Positions 34,433-43,807 of a stretch of DNA of 64,000 nt are shown here, in pieces; positions within the stretch are counted from its first letter, which is position 1; each line of letters begins with the position of its first letter. The stretch is from assembly GCA_947458745.1 (NCBI GenBank), contig CANGYQ010000019.1, forward strand, positions 1 through 64,000, written 5' to 3'. The stretch is from Bryobacteraceae bacterium (lineage in GTDB: Bacteria; Acidobacteriota; Terriglobia; Bryobacterales; Bryobacteraceae). The notes beneath the pieces were generated by a model that was not told the origin of the DNA, made no database searches, and saw only the letters and a program-made list of their open reading frames with translations. The position numbers were made by a program, and so were the translations under genes.

Positions 34433-34696
34433 ATGCGCCCCATCCATGTCACCATCCGGCAGATTGGGAACTCACAAGGAGTTGTGATTCCGAAGCCTAT
34501 GCTGGCTCAAGTGGGCCTGGACAGCCAGGTAGGGGCCGAGATGACGATTGAGAATGGGGCATTGGTATTGCGCCGGCCGTCTGCGCCGGTGCGAAGTGGC
34601 TGGGCTGAGGCATCGATCAAGGTGGCGGAAGCTGGTGACGACGAATTAGTGATGGGTGAGTTTGGAAACTCCGACGATGCGGAGCTGGCTTGGTAA
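34433..34696 (+). CDS. mazE: Antitoxin MazE
   Basis: An 87-residue AbrB-fold protein opening MRPIHVTIRQIGNSQGVVIP, the MazE DNA-binding signature, with an acidic C-terminal tail (EAGDDELVMGEFGNSDDAELAW) that would wrap the toxin. It represses its own promoter at the palindrome just upstream and neutralises MazF. No Shine-Dalgarno precedes the ATG. Its end overlaps mazF by 7 bp. Confidence 0.9.
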   Translation: MRPIHVTIRQIGNSQGVVIPKPMLAQVGLDSQVGAEMTIENGALVLRRPSAPVRSGWAEASIKVAEAGDDELVMGEFGNSDDAELAW

Positions 34697-35010
34697 GGCG
34701 AGGAGACATCTGGCTGGTCAACCTCGATCCCACGGCGGGCAGTGAGATCCAGAAGACCCGGCCCTGCGTGATCATCTCCCCAGCCGAAATGCACGATCAT
34801 TTGCGCACCGCGTTGGTGGCACCGATGACCAGTGCCGGTCGCGAAGCACCCTTCCGGATCGCCGTCACCCACGGCGGGCGGGACGGGCTGATCCTGCTCG
34901 ATCAGGTTCGAGCCGTGGACAAGATCCGTCTGGTGAAGAGACTGGGGACCATCCCGGCCAAGACGCTGGCCGCGACGCTGAAGACATTGCAAGAGGTGTT
35001 CGCCGAGTGA
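34690..35010 (+). CDS. mazF: Endoribonuclease toxin MazF/PemK
   Basis: A 106-residue PemK/MazF fold protein: VRRGDIWLVNLDPTAGSEIQ, KTRPCVIIS (active-site Arg region), and LLDQVRAVDKIRL. It cuts mRNA at short motifs when free. The only start in register is TTG at 34690, overlapping mazE; the overlap implies coupled translation. Appears intact. Confidence 0.9.
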   Translation: MVRRGDIWLVNLDPTAGSEIQKTRPCVIISPAEMHDHLRTALVAPMTSAGREAPFRIAVTHGGRDGLILLDQVRAVDKIRLVKRLGTIPAKTLAATLKTLQEVFAE

Positions 35011-35071
35011 TCAGAGGCGAACGGACTGCTCAGCATTTCGTACCCCCAAGCCGACGCGCTAGCCTGGAGTG

Positions 35072-35971
35072 ATGGAGCGTACCGCCCGCCGGGCGATGAA
35101 TCTTTCGTTTGCCGTGGGCGTGGCCATGCTGATTGGCAAATGCCTGGCATGGTGGCTGACCGGGTCTACGGCCATTATGTCCGATGCGGCCGAGTCGATC
35201 ATTCACGTCTTCGCGGTAGGCTTTGCGTCCTTCAGCCTCCGTTTGGCTGCGCGTCCGGCCAGTGACCGGTTCTTTTATGGCTATGAGAAGATCAGCTTCT
35301 TCTCGGCCGGCTTTGAGGGCGCGCTGATCACCATTGCGGCGATCACCATCATTGGCACCGCGATTGAGAAGTGGATGCGGGGCCTGGAACTGGAGCGGTT
35401 GAGCGAAGGCACCATCATTGTCGCCGCCGCCTCCGGCATCAACCTGGTGCTGGGCTGGTATCTGGTCCGCGTGGGCAAGCGCGAGCACAACATCATCCTG
35501 GAAGCCAATGGCCAGCACGTGCTGACCGATAGCTGGACCAGCTTTGGCGTCATCATGGGGCTGATTCTGGTGCTGGCCACGGGCTGGAAGCCGTTTGACC
35601 CGATCTGCGCCATCGTAATCGCGCTGCAGATCCTCTATTCCGGGGCGCAGTTGATGATTGGCAGCATTAAGGGCCTGCTGGACTATGCGGACCCGGAAGT
35701 GGGCGCCCGCATCAATGGACTGCTGAAGGCCATCTGTCACGAGCATGGCGTCGAGTTCCACGAAGTGCGGTTCCGGTCGACCGGACAACGGTTGCTGGTT
35801 CGGGCGCACCTATTGTTCCCGGCGGTGACGGAGATTGGCGAAGCTCACCGCATCGCCACCTTGATTGAACAGCGGCTGGCCGCGGAGTTCGACCAACCAT
35901 GCGAGCTGGAGACCCACCTGGAGTCGCTCGAAGATCACGCCGCGGTGCATGGGCACCATTCGGCAAATTAG
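35072..35971 (+). CDS. Cation diffusion facilitator family transporter
   Basis: A 299-residue membrane protein with six segments and the CDF metal-site motifs SDAAES in segment 2 and HVLTDSWTS in segment 5, then a cytoplasmic C-terminal domain with VEFHEVRFRSTG and His-rich tail (HAAVHGHHSAN). It exports Zn2+, Co2+, Fe2+ or similar metals against protons. A GTG at 35069 abuts the chosen ATG. The TAG stop is completed by the first bases of a repeat element. Confidence 0.88.
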   Translation: MERTARRAMNLSFAVGVAMLIGKCLAWWLTGSTAIMSDAAESIIHVFAVGFASFSLRLAARPASDRFFYGYEKISFFSAGFEGALITIAAITIIGTAIEKWMRGLELERLSEGTIIVAAASGINLVLGWYLVRVGKREHNIILEANGQHVLTDSWTSFGVIMGLILVLATGWKPFDPICAIVIALQILYSGAQLMIGSIKGLLDYADPEVGARINGLLKAICHEHGVEFHEVRFRSTGQRLLVRAHLLFPAVTEIGEAHRIATLIEQRLAAEFDQPCELETHLESLEDHAAVHGHHSAN

Positions 35972-36035
35972 CCCCATGCGTGAGCTTGGGGCTAGTTCCG
36001 GACCCTGGGCAAGCCCCAAGCTCACGCATGGGGCT
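35970..36035. repeat. Palindromic repeat, family 2, inverted pair
   Basis: Perfect 24-bp inverted arms, 35970-35993 (AGCCCCATGCGTGAGC...) and 36012-36035, separated by 18 bp. Further members are at 37778-37801 (single) and 58211-58283 (pair). The left arm overlaps the stop codon of the CDF transporter gene. REP/MITE-like; it could also act as a terminator hairpin between the convergent CDF and htpX genes. Confidence 0.9.
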
Positions 36036-36063
36036 TGGGTTTCTGCCTAAGCAGGGCATGGTC

Positions 36064-36906
36064 CTACTGCAAACGCTCCAGGGCGGCGATGCGGTCTTCG
36101 GTGGCGGGGTGGGTCGAGAACAGCTTCATCATGGAGGCACCGGAGAACGGGGCAATGATGTACATGTGCGCCGTGGCCGGTGAGGCATCCATGGGGATGC
36201 GGTGGGACCAGGTTTCCAGCTTCCGGAGCGCGCTGATCATGTTGCCGGCGCTGCCGGTGTACTTGGCCGCCGCGGCATCCGCGCCATATTCGCGGGTGCG
36301 CGAGATCGCCAGTTGGATCAGCAAAGCCGCGATCGGGGCCACGATCATCATCACCAGGCCGCCGATGGGCGAGCCACCCTCTTCATCATCGTTCGACCGG
36401 CCACCCATGAAGAACGCCATCCGGCCGAGAAACGTGATCGCCGAACCGATGGTGGCCGCAATAGAGCTGACCAGGATGTCGCGGTTCAAGATATGGCCCA
36501 GTTCATGGGCGATGACGGCTTCAACTTCGCGGTCGTCCATCAGTTCCAGCAACCCGGCGCTGACCGCCACCGAAGAATGGTTGGGGTCCCGCCCGGTGGC
36601 GAAGGCGTTGGGCGAATCTTCCGGCAGCACCCACAGGCGCGGCATCGGAATGCCCATCTTGCGGCACAGGTTGGCGGTCATCGGCGCGATCCGCTGCCAG
36701 ATGTGCGGATTCTCTTCTTCGCTGACCCGGATGGCACCGCTCATCATGAGGGCCATCTTCTCGGAAAAGAAATAGCTGAAGAAGTTCATCGCAACGGCCA
36801 GCACCAAGCCCATCGTCAGGCCGCCACGGCCTCCGATGGCCTGGCCACCCACCAGCAGCATTCCGCTCAACAATCCCAGCAACAGCACGGTTTTCAGGTT
36901 GTTCAT
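36064..36906 (-). CDS. htpX: Membrane protease HtpX
   Basis: A 280-residue M48 zinc metalloprotease of the inner membrane that degrades damaged membrane proteins. Two N-terminal segments, the zinc motif HELGH (His134, Glu135, His138) and the third-ligand region SRTREYGAD are visible. The ATG at 36906 begins MNNLKTVLLLG. It lies downstream of the hsp20 gene on the same strand, but the hsp20 terminator at 37000-37037 separates them, so it may have its own promoter. Confidence 0.94.
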   Translation of the reverse strand: MNNLKTVLLLGLLSGMLLVGGQAIGGRGGLTMGLVLAVAMNFFSYFFSEKMALMMSGAIRVSEEENPHIWQRIAPMTANLCRKMGIPMPRLWVLPEDSPNAFATGRDPNHSSVAVSAGLLELMDDREVEAVIAHELGHILNRDILVSSIAATIGSAITFLGRMAFFMGGRSNDDEEGGSPIGGLVMMIVAPIAALLIQLAISRTREYGADAAAAKYTGSAGNMISALRKLETWSHRIPMDASPATAHMYIIAPFSGASMMKLFSTHPATEDRIAALERLQ

Positions 36907-36999
36907 AGTTGAAGTCAAAGCCTTCTTTTTAGTATGACGCTCCAGACGCGCATTGGGGTTCAACCGTTGCAGCCTCTGGCGTCGTTCTACCCAACGCCC

Positions 37000-37037
37000 A
37001 AAAAAGGGGCGGGAACCTAACGGTCCCCGCCCCCTTT
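37000..37037 (-). terminator. Intrinsic terminator of hsp20
   Basis: On the minus strand, AAAGGGGGCGGGGACC (37037-37022) pairs with GGTTCCCGCCCCTTT, followed by a run of six T (37005-37000). Located 26 bp after the hsp20 stop. Confidence 0.88.
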
Positions 37038-37062
37038 CGATCGGTTCAAGCTGAAGTGAGGG

Positions 37063-37497
37063 TTATTCGCCCTTCACTTCCACCTTCACCTGGCGCGGTT
37101 TGGCGATCTCCTTCTTGGGGATCGAAACCGTCAGGACACCGTTCTTCAACTCTGCTTTCACGCGCTCCGAATCGAGCGTCTCCGGCAGGGTGAAGGCACG
37201 GGCGAATGCGCCGTAGCCGCGTTCGATGCGGTGGTAGCCCTTGCCGTTTTCCGTCTTTTCAAACTTGCGCTCACCCTTCAAGGTCAGCGTGCCGTTCTCC
37301 AGACGAATGTCGAGATCAGCCAGTTTGACATCGGGAAGGTCGGCCTTCAGCACGACGTCGTTCTCGTTTTCGAGGATGTCCACGGCCGGAGACCAGGGCC
37401 GATTGGTATCGGCGAAGAGCCGGTTCATGGTGTCCGCGAAGATGCTGCCGGTGAACTGGTCCAGGTCAGCAGTGGGGGTGTATTTCATGAGAGTCAT
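37063..37497 (-). CDS. Small heat-shock protein Hsp20
   Basis: A 144-residue alpha-crystallin-family chaperone. The ACD runs from SPAVDILENENDVVLKADLP to the GVLTVSIPKK signature (A-x-x-x-n-GVL), followed by a short tail without a clear IxI. It holds unfolding proteins. The ATG at 37497 follows a full AGGAGG; MKYTP at 37488 is an alternative. Strong promoter upstream at 37560-37588. Confidence 0.94.
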   Translation of the reverse strand: MTLMKYTPTADLDQFTGSIFADTMNRLFADTNRPWSPAVDILENENDVVLKADLPDVKLADLDIRLENGTLTLKGERKFEKTENGKGYHRIERGYGAFARAFTLPETLDSERVKAELKNGVLTVSIPKKEIAKPRQVKVEVKGE

Positions 37498-37559
37498 GGT
37501 GGGAAAACCTCCTAGGGTCAGTTTCATTTGGTTTCTTCTGGAATTCTTATTCCATAGTC

Positions 37560-37588
37560 ACTATAAAATATGCGTGTTGTGCTGTCAA
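37560..37588 (-). promoter_or_regulatory. hsp20 promoter
   Basis: On the minus strand TTGACA (37588-37583), exactly 17 bp, TATAGT (37565-37560). The leader is about 55 nt and ends with AGGAGG. The local sequence is AT-rich. The remainder of the 362-bp gap to 37860 holds only the repeat at 37778-37801. Confidence 0.85.
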
Positions 37589-37777
37589 GTAATTTCTTGT
37601 ACACGCCATCATGAACGCCGAGACTTTTTCCTTAACCGATTGAATCTAAGCCGAATATTTCATGGAGTTCGTTGTCACTTTGCGCCAGTTTCGCTTCTCT
37701 TGGTCGAGCGGTTCCCGCTCTATGCGGTGTTCTTCGCGGGGCATATCCTTTCGCGTTGATCGTTCCGCGTCCCCGGA

Positions 37778-37801
37778 AGCCCCAAGCTGACGCATGGGGC
37801 T
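37778..37801. repeat. Palindromic repeat, family 2, single arm
   Basis: 24 bp, beginning AGCCCCAAGCTGACGC and ending ATGGGGCT; matches the right arm of the 58211 pair exactly and the 36012 arm with one change. No partner arm is found nearby. Confidence 0.85.
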
Positions 37802-37859
37802 AACGGTTCTCGAGGGGTGCGATAGCTCCCAACCTGGCATCCGGCGTATGATAGACACC

Positions 37860-38780
37860 ATGTTTTCCTCGATTTCGACCCGGGTGCTGGGGGTTTCCCT
37901 GCTGAGTGCCGCCGCGATGCTGGGCCAAGTGGCCATCAAGCTGGAGGGCACGACGGCGCATGTTTCGCTGGGTGGTAAACCCTTCACCAGCTTCTATGCC
38001 GTGGGAGCGAACAAGCCTTATCTGCACCCGTTGCGGACGGCTTCGGGCAAAGTGATCACCCGCAACTTCCCCATGGCCGATGTCGCCGGCGAGACGCGGG
38101 ATCATGAGCATCACCGGGGCCTGTGGTTTACGCACGGCGACGTGAATGGCTGGGATTTCTGGGCCAATGAACCGACGCAGAAGGGCGTCGGAAAAGGCAT
38201 TGGCAAGGTGATTCTGGCCGGTCCGGTGCGGGTGAAGGGCGATACGATCTCGTCTACGTTTGAGTGGGTAGACGGCCAGGGCACCAAGCTGCTGCGTGAA
38301 ACTCGGACCATGAAGTTTGCGGCTGGGCCCGTGATCGACTTTGATTTCACGTTGACGGCGCTGGTGCCGGTGAAGTTTGGCGACACCAAGGAAGGCACGT
38401 TCGCTCTCCGATTGCGCGACGAACTGACGGAGAAGAAGGGCACGGCCAAGCTCCGCAGTTCCACCGGTGGCGTGGGCATGAAGAATGTCTGGGGCAAGGC
38501 CGCACCTTGGGTGGACTACTCAGGGGAGCTGGAAGGTGAAGCGGTGGGCGTCACGATCTTTGATCACCCAGGCAATCCGCGTCACCCCACCACGTGGCAT
38601 GCGCGGGACTACGGCCTGTTTGCGGCCAATATCTTTGGTCTGCACGATTTTCTGAACGACAAATCGAAAGACGGCAGTATGTCGCTGGAGACCGGCAAAT
38701 CCATCCGCTTCCGCTACCGGCTGGCCATCCACGGCTACGATGCGGGTGCCGCCTTTTCCGCCTACGCCAATACCCGCTAG
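37860..38780 (+). CDS. Secreted DUF6807 (PmoA-like) family protein
   Basis: A 306-residue protein with a signal peptide (ISTRVLGVSLLSAAAMLGQ) from the ATG at 37860. The family hallmark HHRGLWFTHGDVNGWDFW is present, and IFDHPGNPRHPTTWH lies near the end. Despite the name, homologues are not methane mono-oxygenases; they occur with sugar-related dehydrogenases in planctomycetes and acidobacteria. Function unproven. Confidence 0.8.
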   Translation: MFSSISTRVLGVSLLSAAAMLGQVAIKLEGTTAHVSLGGKPFTSFYAVGANKPYLHPLRTASGKVITRNFPMADVAGETRDHEHHRGLWFTHGDVNGWDFWANEPTQKGVGKGIGKVILAGPVRVKGDTISSTFEWVDGQGTKLLRETRTMKFAAGPVIDFDFTLTALVPVKFGDTKEGTFALRLRDELTEKKGTAKLRSSTGGVGMKNVWGKAAPWVDYSGELEGEAVGVTIFDHPGNPRHPTTWHARDYGLFAANIFGLHDFLNDKSKDGSMSLETGKSIRFRYRLAIHGYDAGAAFSAYANTR

Positions 38781-38888
38781 GGCCGAACTAAATTGCCCTA
38801 GGGAGGCAACTTTGAGGTCCGCGCCGGGGTTTCGACCGCTAGACTGTTTGTAGCAAGCAGCTTTCGTCAAGAAAAGCGGGGATGGCAC

Positions 38889-40901
38889 ATGCGGGACTAT
38901 CGGAGACTGGTTTGTTTTTTCATTGGAGCGGCGCTGGGAGCGGCACTGTTGTCAGCCCAGGATCCCGCCCCACCCCTGGCACCGGCGATTCCGCCGGAGG
39001 ATTCGAGCACTGAACCCCCACGCGAAGCCGCGAACCCGGGGGACTGTTCGTTCTTCAACCCGGACCAAGCGCTGACCCACGAGCGGCGCGACCGGTACTG
39101 GCGGTCGCGGAATACCGACCGGTTGGCGCGCATGCTCAACTTCGGGGGGGCGTTCCCCTCACTGGCCACCGCTAGCACGACGGCCACAGTGCAGTCGCCC
39201 CCGGTGCAGCCGGCCGCGTCCAGCTACACGGCCACCATCGACCGCCACATCTTCGGCGAACTGGAGCGGCAAGGCGTCAAACCTGCGGCCAAATCAACGG
39301 ACGCCGAATTTATCCGGCGCGTCACCCTGGATCTGACCGGACGCATCCCAACGCGCGACCGCCTGCTCACGTTTCTCGCCGACCAGACCCCGGACAAGCG
39401 CGCGCGTCTGGTGGAGGAACTGCTGAGTTCATCCCAGTTTGTCGACAAGTGGACGATGTACCTGGGTGACCACCTGAAGAACAATGCGCGCAACTTGAAC
39501 ATTTTCCGCATGGACCAGGGCCGGGACGCCTTCTACACCTGGATCCGCACGTCACTGGAACGCAACAAGCCCTATGACCAACTGGCCCGCGAACTGATCA
39601 CGGCGGATGGCACCAACAGTTGGGTAGAAGGTGAATTGAACTGGCTGGTGGGGTATCGCGTCACCGGCGGGCCGGCCCAGGACATCTATGACGCCATGGC
39701 GGTGGCGGCGGCCGAGACATTCCTCGGAGTCGGCCAGATCAACTGCGTACTTTGCCACGACGGGCGCGGCCATCTGGATACGCTGAGCTTGTGGGGCCGA
39801 AATACGCGGCGCTATGAGGCTTGGGAGTTTGCTTCCTACTTCTCGCGGGTGAACATCACGCGTGGCCCTTCCATGGCCCTGAGCTACTATGGCGTGGCTG
39901 ATACCGGCCGCAACGACTATCAGCTGAATACAACCACCGGAAACCGCCCCGCACGGCAGCCGGGCGCAGGTGGGCAGCGGTCCGTCCCGCCGCGCTACAT
40001 CTTTGCCAATGGCAGGAGCGCTCCGGGTGAGACCTACCGCGCCGCGCTGGCCCGGCAGTTGACCGCTGATCCGCTGTTCGCTACCGCTACGGTGAACTAT
40101 TTCTGGGCGGAGTTCTTTGGCCGTGGCCTGGTGGAGCCGGTGAACCAATTGGACCCGGACCGGCTGGACCCGGACAATCCTCCCCCGGCGCCATGGACCT
40201 TACAGCCGTCCAACGCTCGGCTGCTGAAGGAACTGGCAGCCGACTTCACCGCCAGCGGCTTCCGGTTGCATTCGCTGATCCGCCAGATCGTCAACTCGGA
40301 CGCCTACCAGTTGTCGGCCCGCTACGATGGGCCCTGGAATCCTTCCTGGGAGCCATTGTTTGCGCGCAAGCTGGTGCGGCGGCTATGGGCGGAGGAAGTT
40401 CACGATTCGATCGCCGCTTCCAGCGGAATCATTCCCACCTACCGGATACCCCAATTCACGGGCGATGACCTGCTGACGCGCGAAACTCGGACCGTCAACT
40501 GGGCGATGCAGTTTCCCGAACCGGCGGGCATGCCGGACGGCGCGGGGAGTGGCACGTCTCAGTTCCTGGATAGCTTCTTCCGCGGCAATCGTGATGACAT
40601 TCCGCGCTCCGCTGAAGGCAGTTTGCAACAGGCGCTGAGCCTGATGAACGACAACTTTGTAATGACCCGCGTTCGGGCCACCGGTACGCAAAGCCTGCTG
40701 GCCAAGGCGTTGAGCGTGGGAGATAACGGGCAGGCGGTGGACTTTCTCTACCAGTCGGTTCTGTCGCGCCCGCCCTCGGCGGCGGAGCACAGCGCGGGCG
40801 TGGAGCGATTGGGGATGAATGGCTTGGCCGGCCGCACCCGCAACGGCGAAGACTTACTGTGGAGCCTCTACAACCGGCTCGACTTTATCTTTAACTACTA
40901 A
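38889..40901 (+). CDS. DUF1549/DUF1553 domain protein
   Basis: A 670-residue exported protein (signal peptide ending LLSAQ). It has a DUF1549 domain (RRVTLDLTGRIPTRDRL; QFVDKWTMYLGDHL) with the CVLCHD haem-like motif, and a DUF1553 domain (NYFWAEFFGRGLVEPVN; LIRQIVNSDAYQLSARY). These always pair with a DUF1501 protein, as here 42 bp downstream. They are abundant in planctomycetes and acidobacteria; a role in degrading complex sugars has been suggested, not proved. Confidence 0.88.
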   Translation: MRDYRRLVCFFIGAALGAALLSAQDPAPPLAPAIPPEDSSTEPPREAANPGDCSFFNPDQALTHERRDRYWRSRNTDRLARMLNFGGAFPSLATASTTATVQSPPVQPAASSYTATIDRHIFGELERQGVKPAAKSTDAEFIRRVTLDLTGRIPTRDRLLTFLADQTPDKRARLVEELLSSSQFVDKWTMYLGDHLKNNARNLNIFRMDQGRDAFYTWIRTSLERNKPYDQLARELITADGTNSWVEGELNWLVGYRVTGGPAQDIYDAMAVAAAETFLGVGQINCVLCHDGRGHLDTLSLWGRNTRRYEAWEFASYFSRVNITRGPSMALSYYGVADTGRNDYQLNTTTGNRPARQPGAGGQRSVPPRYIFANGRSAPGETYRAALARQLTADPLFATATVNYFWAEFFGRGLVEPVNQLDPDRLDPDNPPPAPWTLQPSNARLLKELAADFTASGFRLHSLIRQIVNSDAYQLSARYDGPWNPSWEPLFARKLVRRLWAEEVHDSIAASSGIIPTYRIPQFTGDDLLTRETRTVNWAMQFPEPAGMPDGAGSGTSQFLDSFFRGNRDDIPRSAEGSLQQALSLMNDNFVMTRVRATGTQSLLAKALSVGDNGQAVDFLYQSVLSRPPSAAEHSAGVERLGMNGLAGRTRNGEDLLWSLYNRLDFIFNY

Positions 40902-40943
40902 GCGTCCACTAACAACTCGGACAGGTTTACCCGGAGACTGGCG

Positions 40944-42338
40944 ATGAGCGCACAAGACCAATTCAACAAATTTATCCGCCGCTATCAGGTGACTGGCCGC
41001 AACTGGATACAGCGCCGAGATCTGTCGCGCCGCCAGTGGCTGCAACTGGCGGGCGGGGTGGCAGCGGTGGGACTGGGATCGGCGACGGCCCAGGCGCAAA
41101 GCGGCATCCGGATTGACAAGCTGGACGTCAAGTTGATCAACCGCGCCAAGAACGTGATCTTCATTTTGCTGGACGGCGCGCCCAGCCACGTCGACCTTTT
41201 CGACCTGAAAGTGATGCCGGGCGTGACGCCCGCTTCGTTCAAGCCCGAGACGGTGAACGGCGTCCTGATGCCGACGGGCATTCTGCCGAAGCTGACGGAG
41301 GCGCTGCCGGACTACGCCATTGTGCGCTCCATGCGCTCCTGGGCGCTGGTCCATGGGTTGGCCCAGACCTGGACGCAGATCGGCCGCAATCCCACTTCCG
41401 CGTTGGGGGAGATTGCGCCCAGCATCGGGTCGATTGTGTCGATTGAGAAGCAGGCGGAGCGCACGGCTGGGCAGGTGTTCCCCACCTTTCTGGCGCTGAA
41501 TACCGCCAGTCCTTCCGGGTCAGGCTACTTGCCCGGTTCCTACGGCCCCTTCAAGGTGACCCCCAGCACGGCTGGGGTTCGCAACACCACCAACGTCGAT
41601 GGTGAGGCGCGTTTCAAGAGCCGCTACGACATGCTGCTACGGATGGACGCCACCATGCGCCAGGATTCGCCATTGGGCAAATCTGTCGATGACTACGCCG
41701 ATTTCTGCGACGCCGCCCGTGGGCTGACCTACAACCCCACGGTGGACGCCACGTTCCGGTTCACCGCCGCGGATCGCGCGCCGTACGGCAACTCGGGCTT
41801 TGGGGACGCCTGCCTGGTGGCGCAGAAAGCGCTCAAGGCCAACGCCGGCACTCGCTACATCCACATCCGCTTTGGGGGCTGGGATGACCATGCGGGCATC
41901 TATGACGCCAACCGCCTGCCGGCGCGCGCCAAGCAGTTGGACGATGGCCTGGCCCAGTTGATCAAGGACTTGAAGGCCTCCGGGCTCTATGATTCGACAT
42001 TGATTGTGATGGCGGGCGAATTTGGCCGCACCGTGGGCCGTCTTTCTGCCGCTAACGGCCGAGACCACTACCTGCAACAGTTCTGCTTCCTGGGTGGGGC
42101 CGGGATCAAGGGCGGCCGCGCCATCGGCGCCACCGACGCCCAGGGCGCCAGCACCACCGACCCTGGCTGGTCCGCCAAACGCGACGTCAAGCCGGAAGAT
42201 ATCGAAGCCACCATCTACTCCGCCATGGGCATCAACTGGACCTCGATCCGCTACGACGACCCCTTCAACCGCGGCTTCGAGTATGTGCCCTACGCCCACG
42301 ACGGCCTCTACCAGCCGCTGGACGAACTCTGGAAGTAG
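40944..42338 (+). CDS. Tat-exported DUF1501 protein
   Basis: A 464-residue protein with twin-arginine signal LSRRQWLQLAGG and a sulfatase/phosphatase-like fold: NVIFILLDGAPSHVDLFD at the start of the domain and LIVMAGEFGRTVGR near the metal site. Second gene of the DUF1549-DUF1501 pair and probably co-transcribed. GGAGA precedes the ATG. Enzyme activity is unknown. Confidence 0.88.
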   Translation: MSAQDQFNKFIRRYQVTGRNWIQRRDLSRRQWLQLAGGVAAVGLGSATAQAQSGIRIDKLDVKLINRAKNVIFILLDGAPSHVDLFDLKVMPGVTPASFKPETVNGVLMPTGILPKLTEALPDYAIVRSMRSWALVHGLAQTWTQIGRNPTSALGEIAPSIGSIVSIEKQAERTAGQVFPTFLALNTASPSGSGYLPGSYGPFKVTPSTAGVRNTTNVDGEARFKSRYDMLLRMDATMRQDSPLGKSVDDYADFCDAARGLTYNPTVDATFRFTAADRAPYGNSGFGDACLVAQKALKANAGTRYIHIRFGGWDDHAGIYDANRLPARAKQLDDGLAQLIKDLKASGLYDSTLIVMAGEFGRTVGRLSAANGRDHYLQQFCFLGGAGIKGGRAIGATDAQGASTTDPGWSAKRDVKPEDIEATIYSAMGINWTSIRYDDPFNRGFEYVPYAHDGLYQPLDELWK

Positions 42339-42370
42339 CTCCGGGCCGTGCCGGCCCGCGATGCCGCATC

Positions 42371-43366
42371 ATGGTGAGCATGCCCACGCCCATCCTGTTT
42401 CTGTTCACCGGCGGCACCATCGCCATGCGGACCGATCCGGCCTCGGGCGCTGCGGTTCCAGCGCTGGCCGGGCAGGAGATTCTGGCGTTTGATCCGGAGA
42501 TGGCGCGGGTCTGCACGCCGGTGGTGGTGGATTACGGCTGCTTTCCGGGCCCGCACATCACGCCGGAGCGCATGTGGGAGATCTCAGAAATTCTGGAGCG
42601 CGAACTGGAGCGCGACGAGATCGCCGGAGCGGTGATCACGCACGGGACGGACACGCTGGAAGAGACGGCCTACTTCCTCGACCTGCGCCACCACTCGCCC
42701 AAACCCGTGGTGCTGGTGGGGGCCATGCGTAACGCGAGTGAGCTGAGCTACGATGGCCCGGCCAACCTCCGCGCCGCCGTCCGTGTCGCCATGGACCCGG
42801 CTTCTCGCGACCAAGGCGTGATGGTGGTGTTGAACGAAACTATCCACGCCGCCGCCGAGGTGACCAAAAGTGATACCCAGGCGGTGGAGACCTTCGTCAG
42901 CCCAGTGTTTGGAGCGTTGGGCATTGTCGATGAAGACCGCGTGCTGTTTGGCCGCCGCTCCCTGCTGCGTGACCCCATCAACGCCACCGCCTGCGAGTAC
43001 CGCGTCGACCTAATCGAAGCCTTCGCCGGAGCCGACAGCCGCTTTATCGATCATGCGCTGGCCACCGGCGCGCAAGGCCTGGTGATCAACGGCATGGGCC
43101 GGGGCAACGTGCCGCCGCCCATGATCCCGGGGATTCAGCGCGCGCTCGACGCCGGGTTGCCGGTGGTGCTCGCTTCACGCTGCGTGCAGGGGCGGATTCT
43201 TGATACGTACGGCTACGAAGGCTCCGGCCGCGACCTCCGCCAGCGCGGCATCCTCTTCGCTGGCACCCTCTCCGGCGCCAAAGCCCGCCTCCGGCTGATG
43301 CTGGCGCTGGGGCTGACGAGGGATCGGACGCAGATCGGCTTGTTGATGGAGCGGTGGGCGTATTGA
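42371..43366 (+). CDS. L-asparaginase (type I-like)
   Basis: A 331-residue enzyme that hydrolyses asparagine to aspartate and ammonia. The two catalytic Thr motifs are FLFTGGTIAM near the N-terminus and THGTDTLEETAYFL. No signal peptide, so cytoplasmic. ATG at 42371; a second ATG at 42380 is possible. It follows the DUF1501 gene by 32 bp and may be co-transcribed. Confidence 0.9.
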   Translation: MVSMPTPILFLFTGGTIAMRTDPASGAAVPALAGQEILAFDPEMARVCTPVVVDYGCFPGPHITPERMWEISEILERELERDEIAGAVITHGTDTLEETAYFLDLRHHSPKPVVLVGAMRNASELSYDGPANLRAAVRVAMDPASRDQGVMVVLNETIHAAAEVTKSDTQAVETFVSPVFGALGIVDEDRVLFGRRSLLRDPINATACEYRVDLIEAFAGADSRFIDHALATGAQGLVINGMGRGNVPPPMIPGIQRALDAGLPVVLASRCVQGRILDTYGYEGSGRDLRQRGILFAGTLSGAKARLRLMLALGLTRDRTQIGLLMERWAY

Positions 43367-43409
43367 ACTGGGGATGAATCGTGACCTACAGTTATCGGTG
43401 AGGTGTGCG

Positions 43410-43718
43410 ATGTTGATGACCAAACGCAAGCCGGCTGGCGTCGGCGAAATTCTAACCCTCGAGTTCATGGAGCCGATGGGCCTGACACAGGCAGCGTTGG
43501 CGGACGCGATGGGCGTGCAGCGCAAGCACGTCAATGAGTTGTGCAATGACCGCCGCAGCGTGACCGCTGCGACGGCGCTTATCCTTGCCCGGGTATTCGG
43601 CAACAGCCCGGATTTCTGGCTAAACGTGCAGCGGCGGACTGACCTTTGGGAAGCAATGCACTCGCCTCGCGATAGTGAGCGGATCAAACGGGCGCGGCCA
43701 TTGACGATTGCCGCCTGA
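43410..43718 (+). CDS. higA: HigA-family antitoxin, no adjacent toxin
   Basis: About 102 residues with a Cro/C1-type HTH: MEPMGLTQAALADAMGV, RKHVNELCNDRRSVTAATAL, and the HigA signature SPDFWLNVQRRTDLW. HigB toxins normally precede HigA, but the asparaginase gene lies immediately upstream. The ATG at 43410 follows GGTGAGG; an in-frame ATG at 43374 gives an N-terminus unlike the family. It may regulate an unlinked toxin or other genes. Confidence 0.8.
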   Translation: MLMTKRKPAGVGEILTLEFMEPMGLTQAALADAMGVQRKHVNELCNDRRSVTAATALILARVFGNSPDFWLNVQRRTDLWEAMHSPRDSERIKRARPLTIAA

Positions 43719-43807
43719 TAGCCGGGAAGAGATGGAAAACGGCGGAGCTAGGGGAACCATAGCAGGTTCTCAGGATGCAATGAGAGCACCGGCTAAACGA
43801 AGACAGT

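Noticed and set aside
43367..43409. HigB toxin upstream of the HigA gene
   Set aside because: Only about 40 bp separate HigA from asparaginase and no HigB-like residues appear in any frame.
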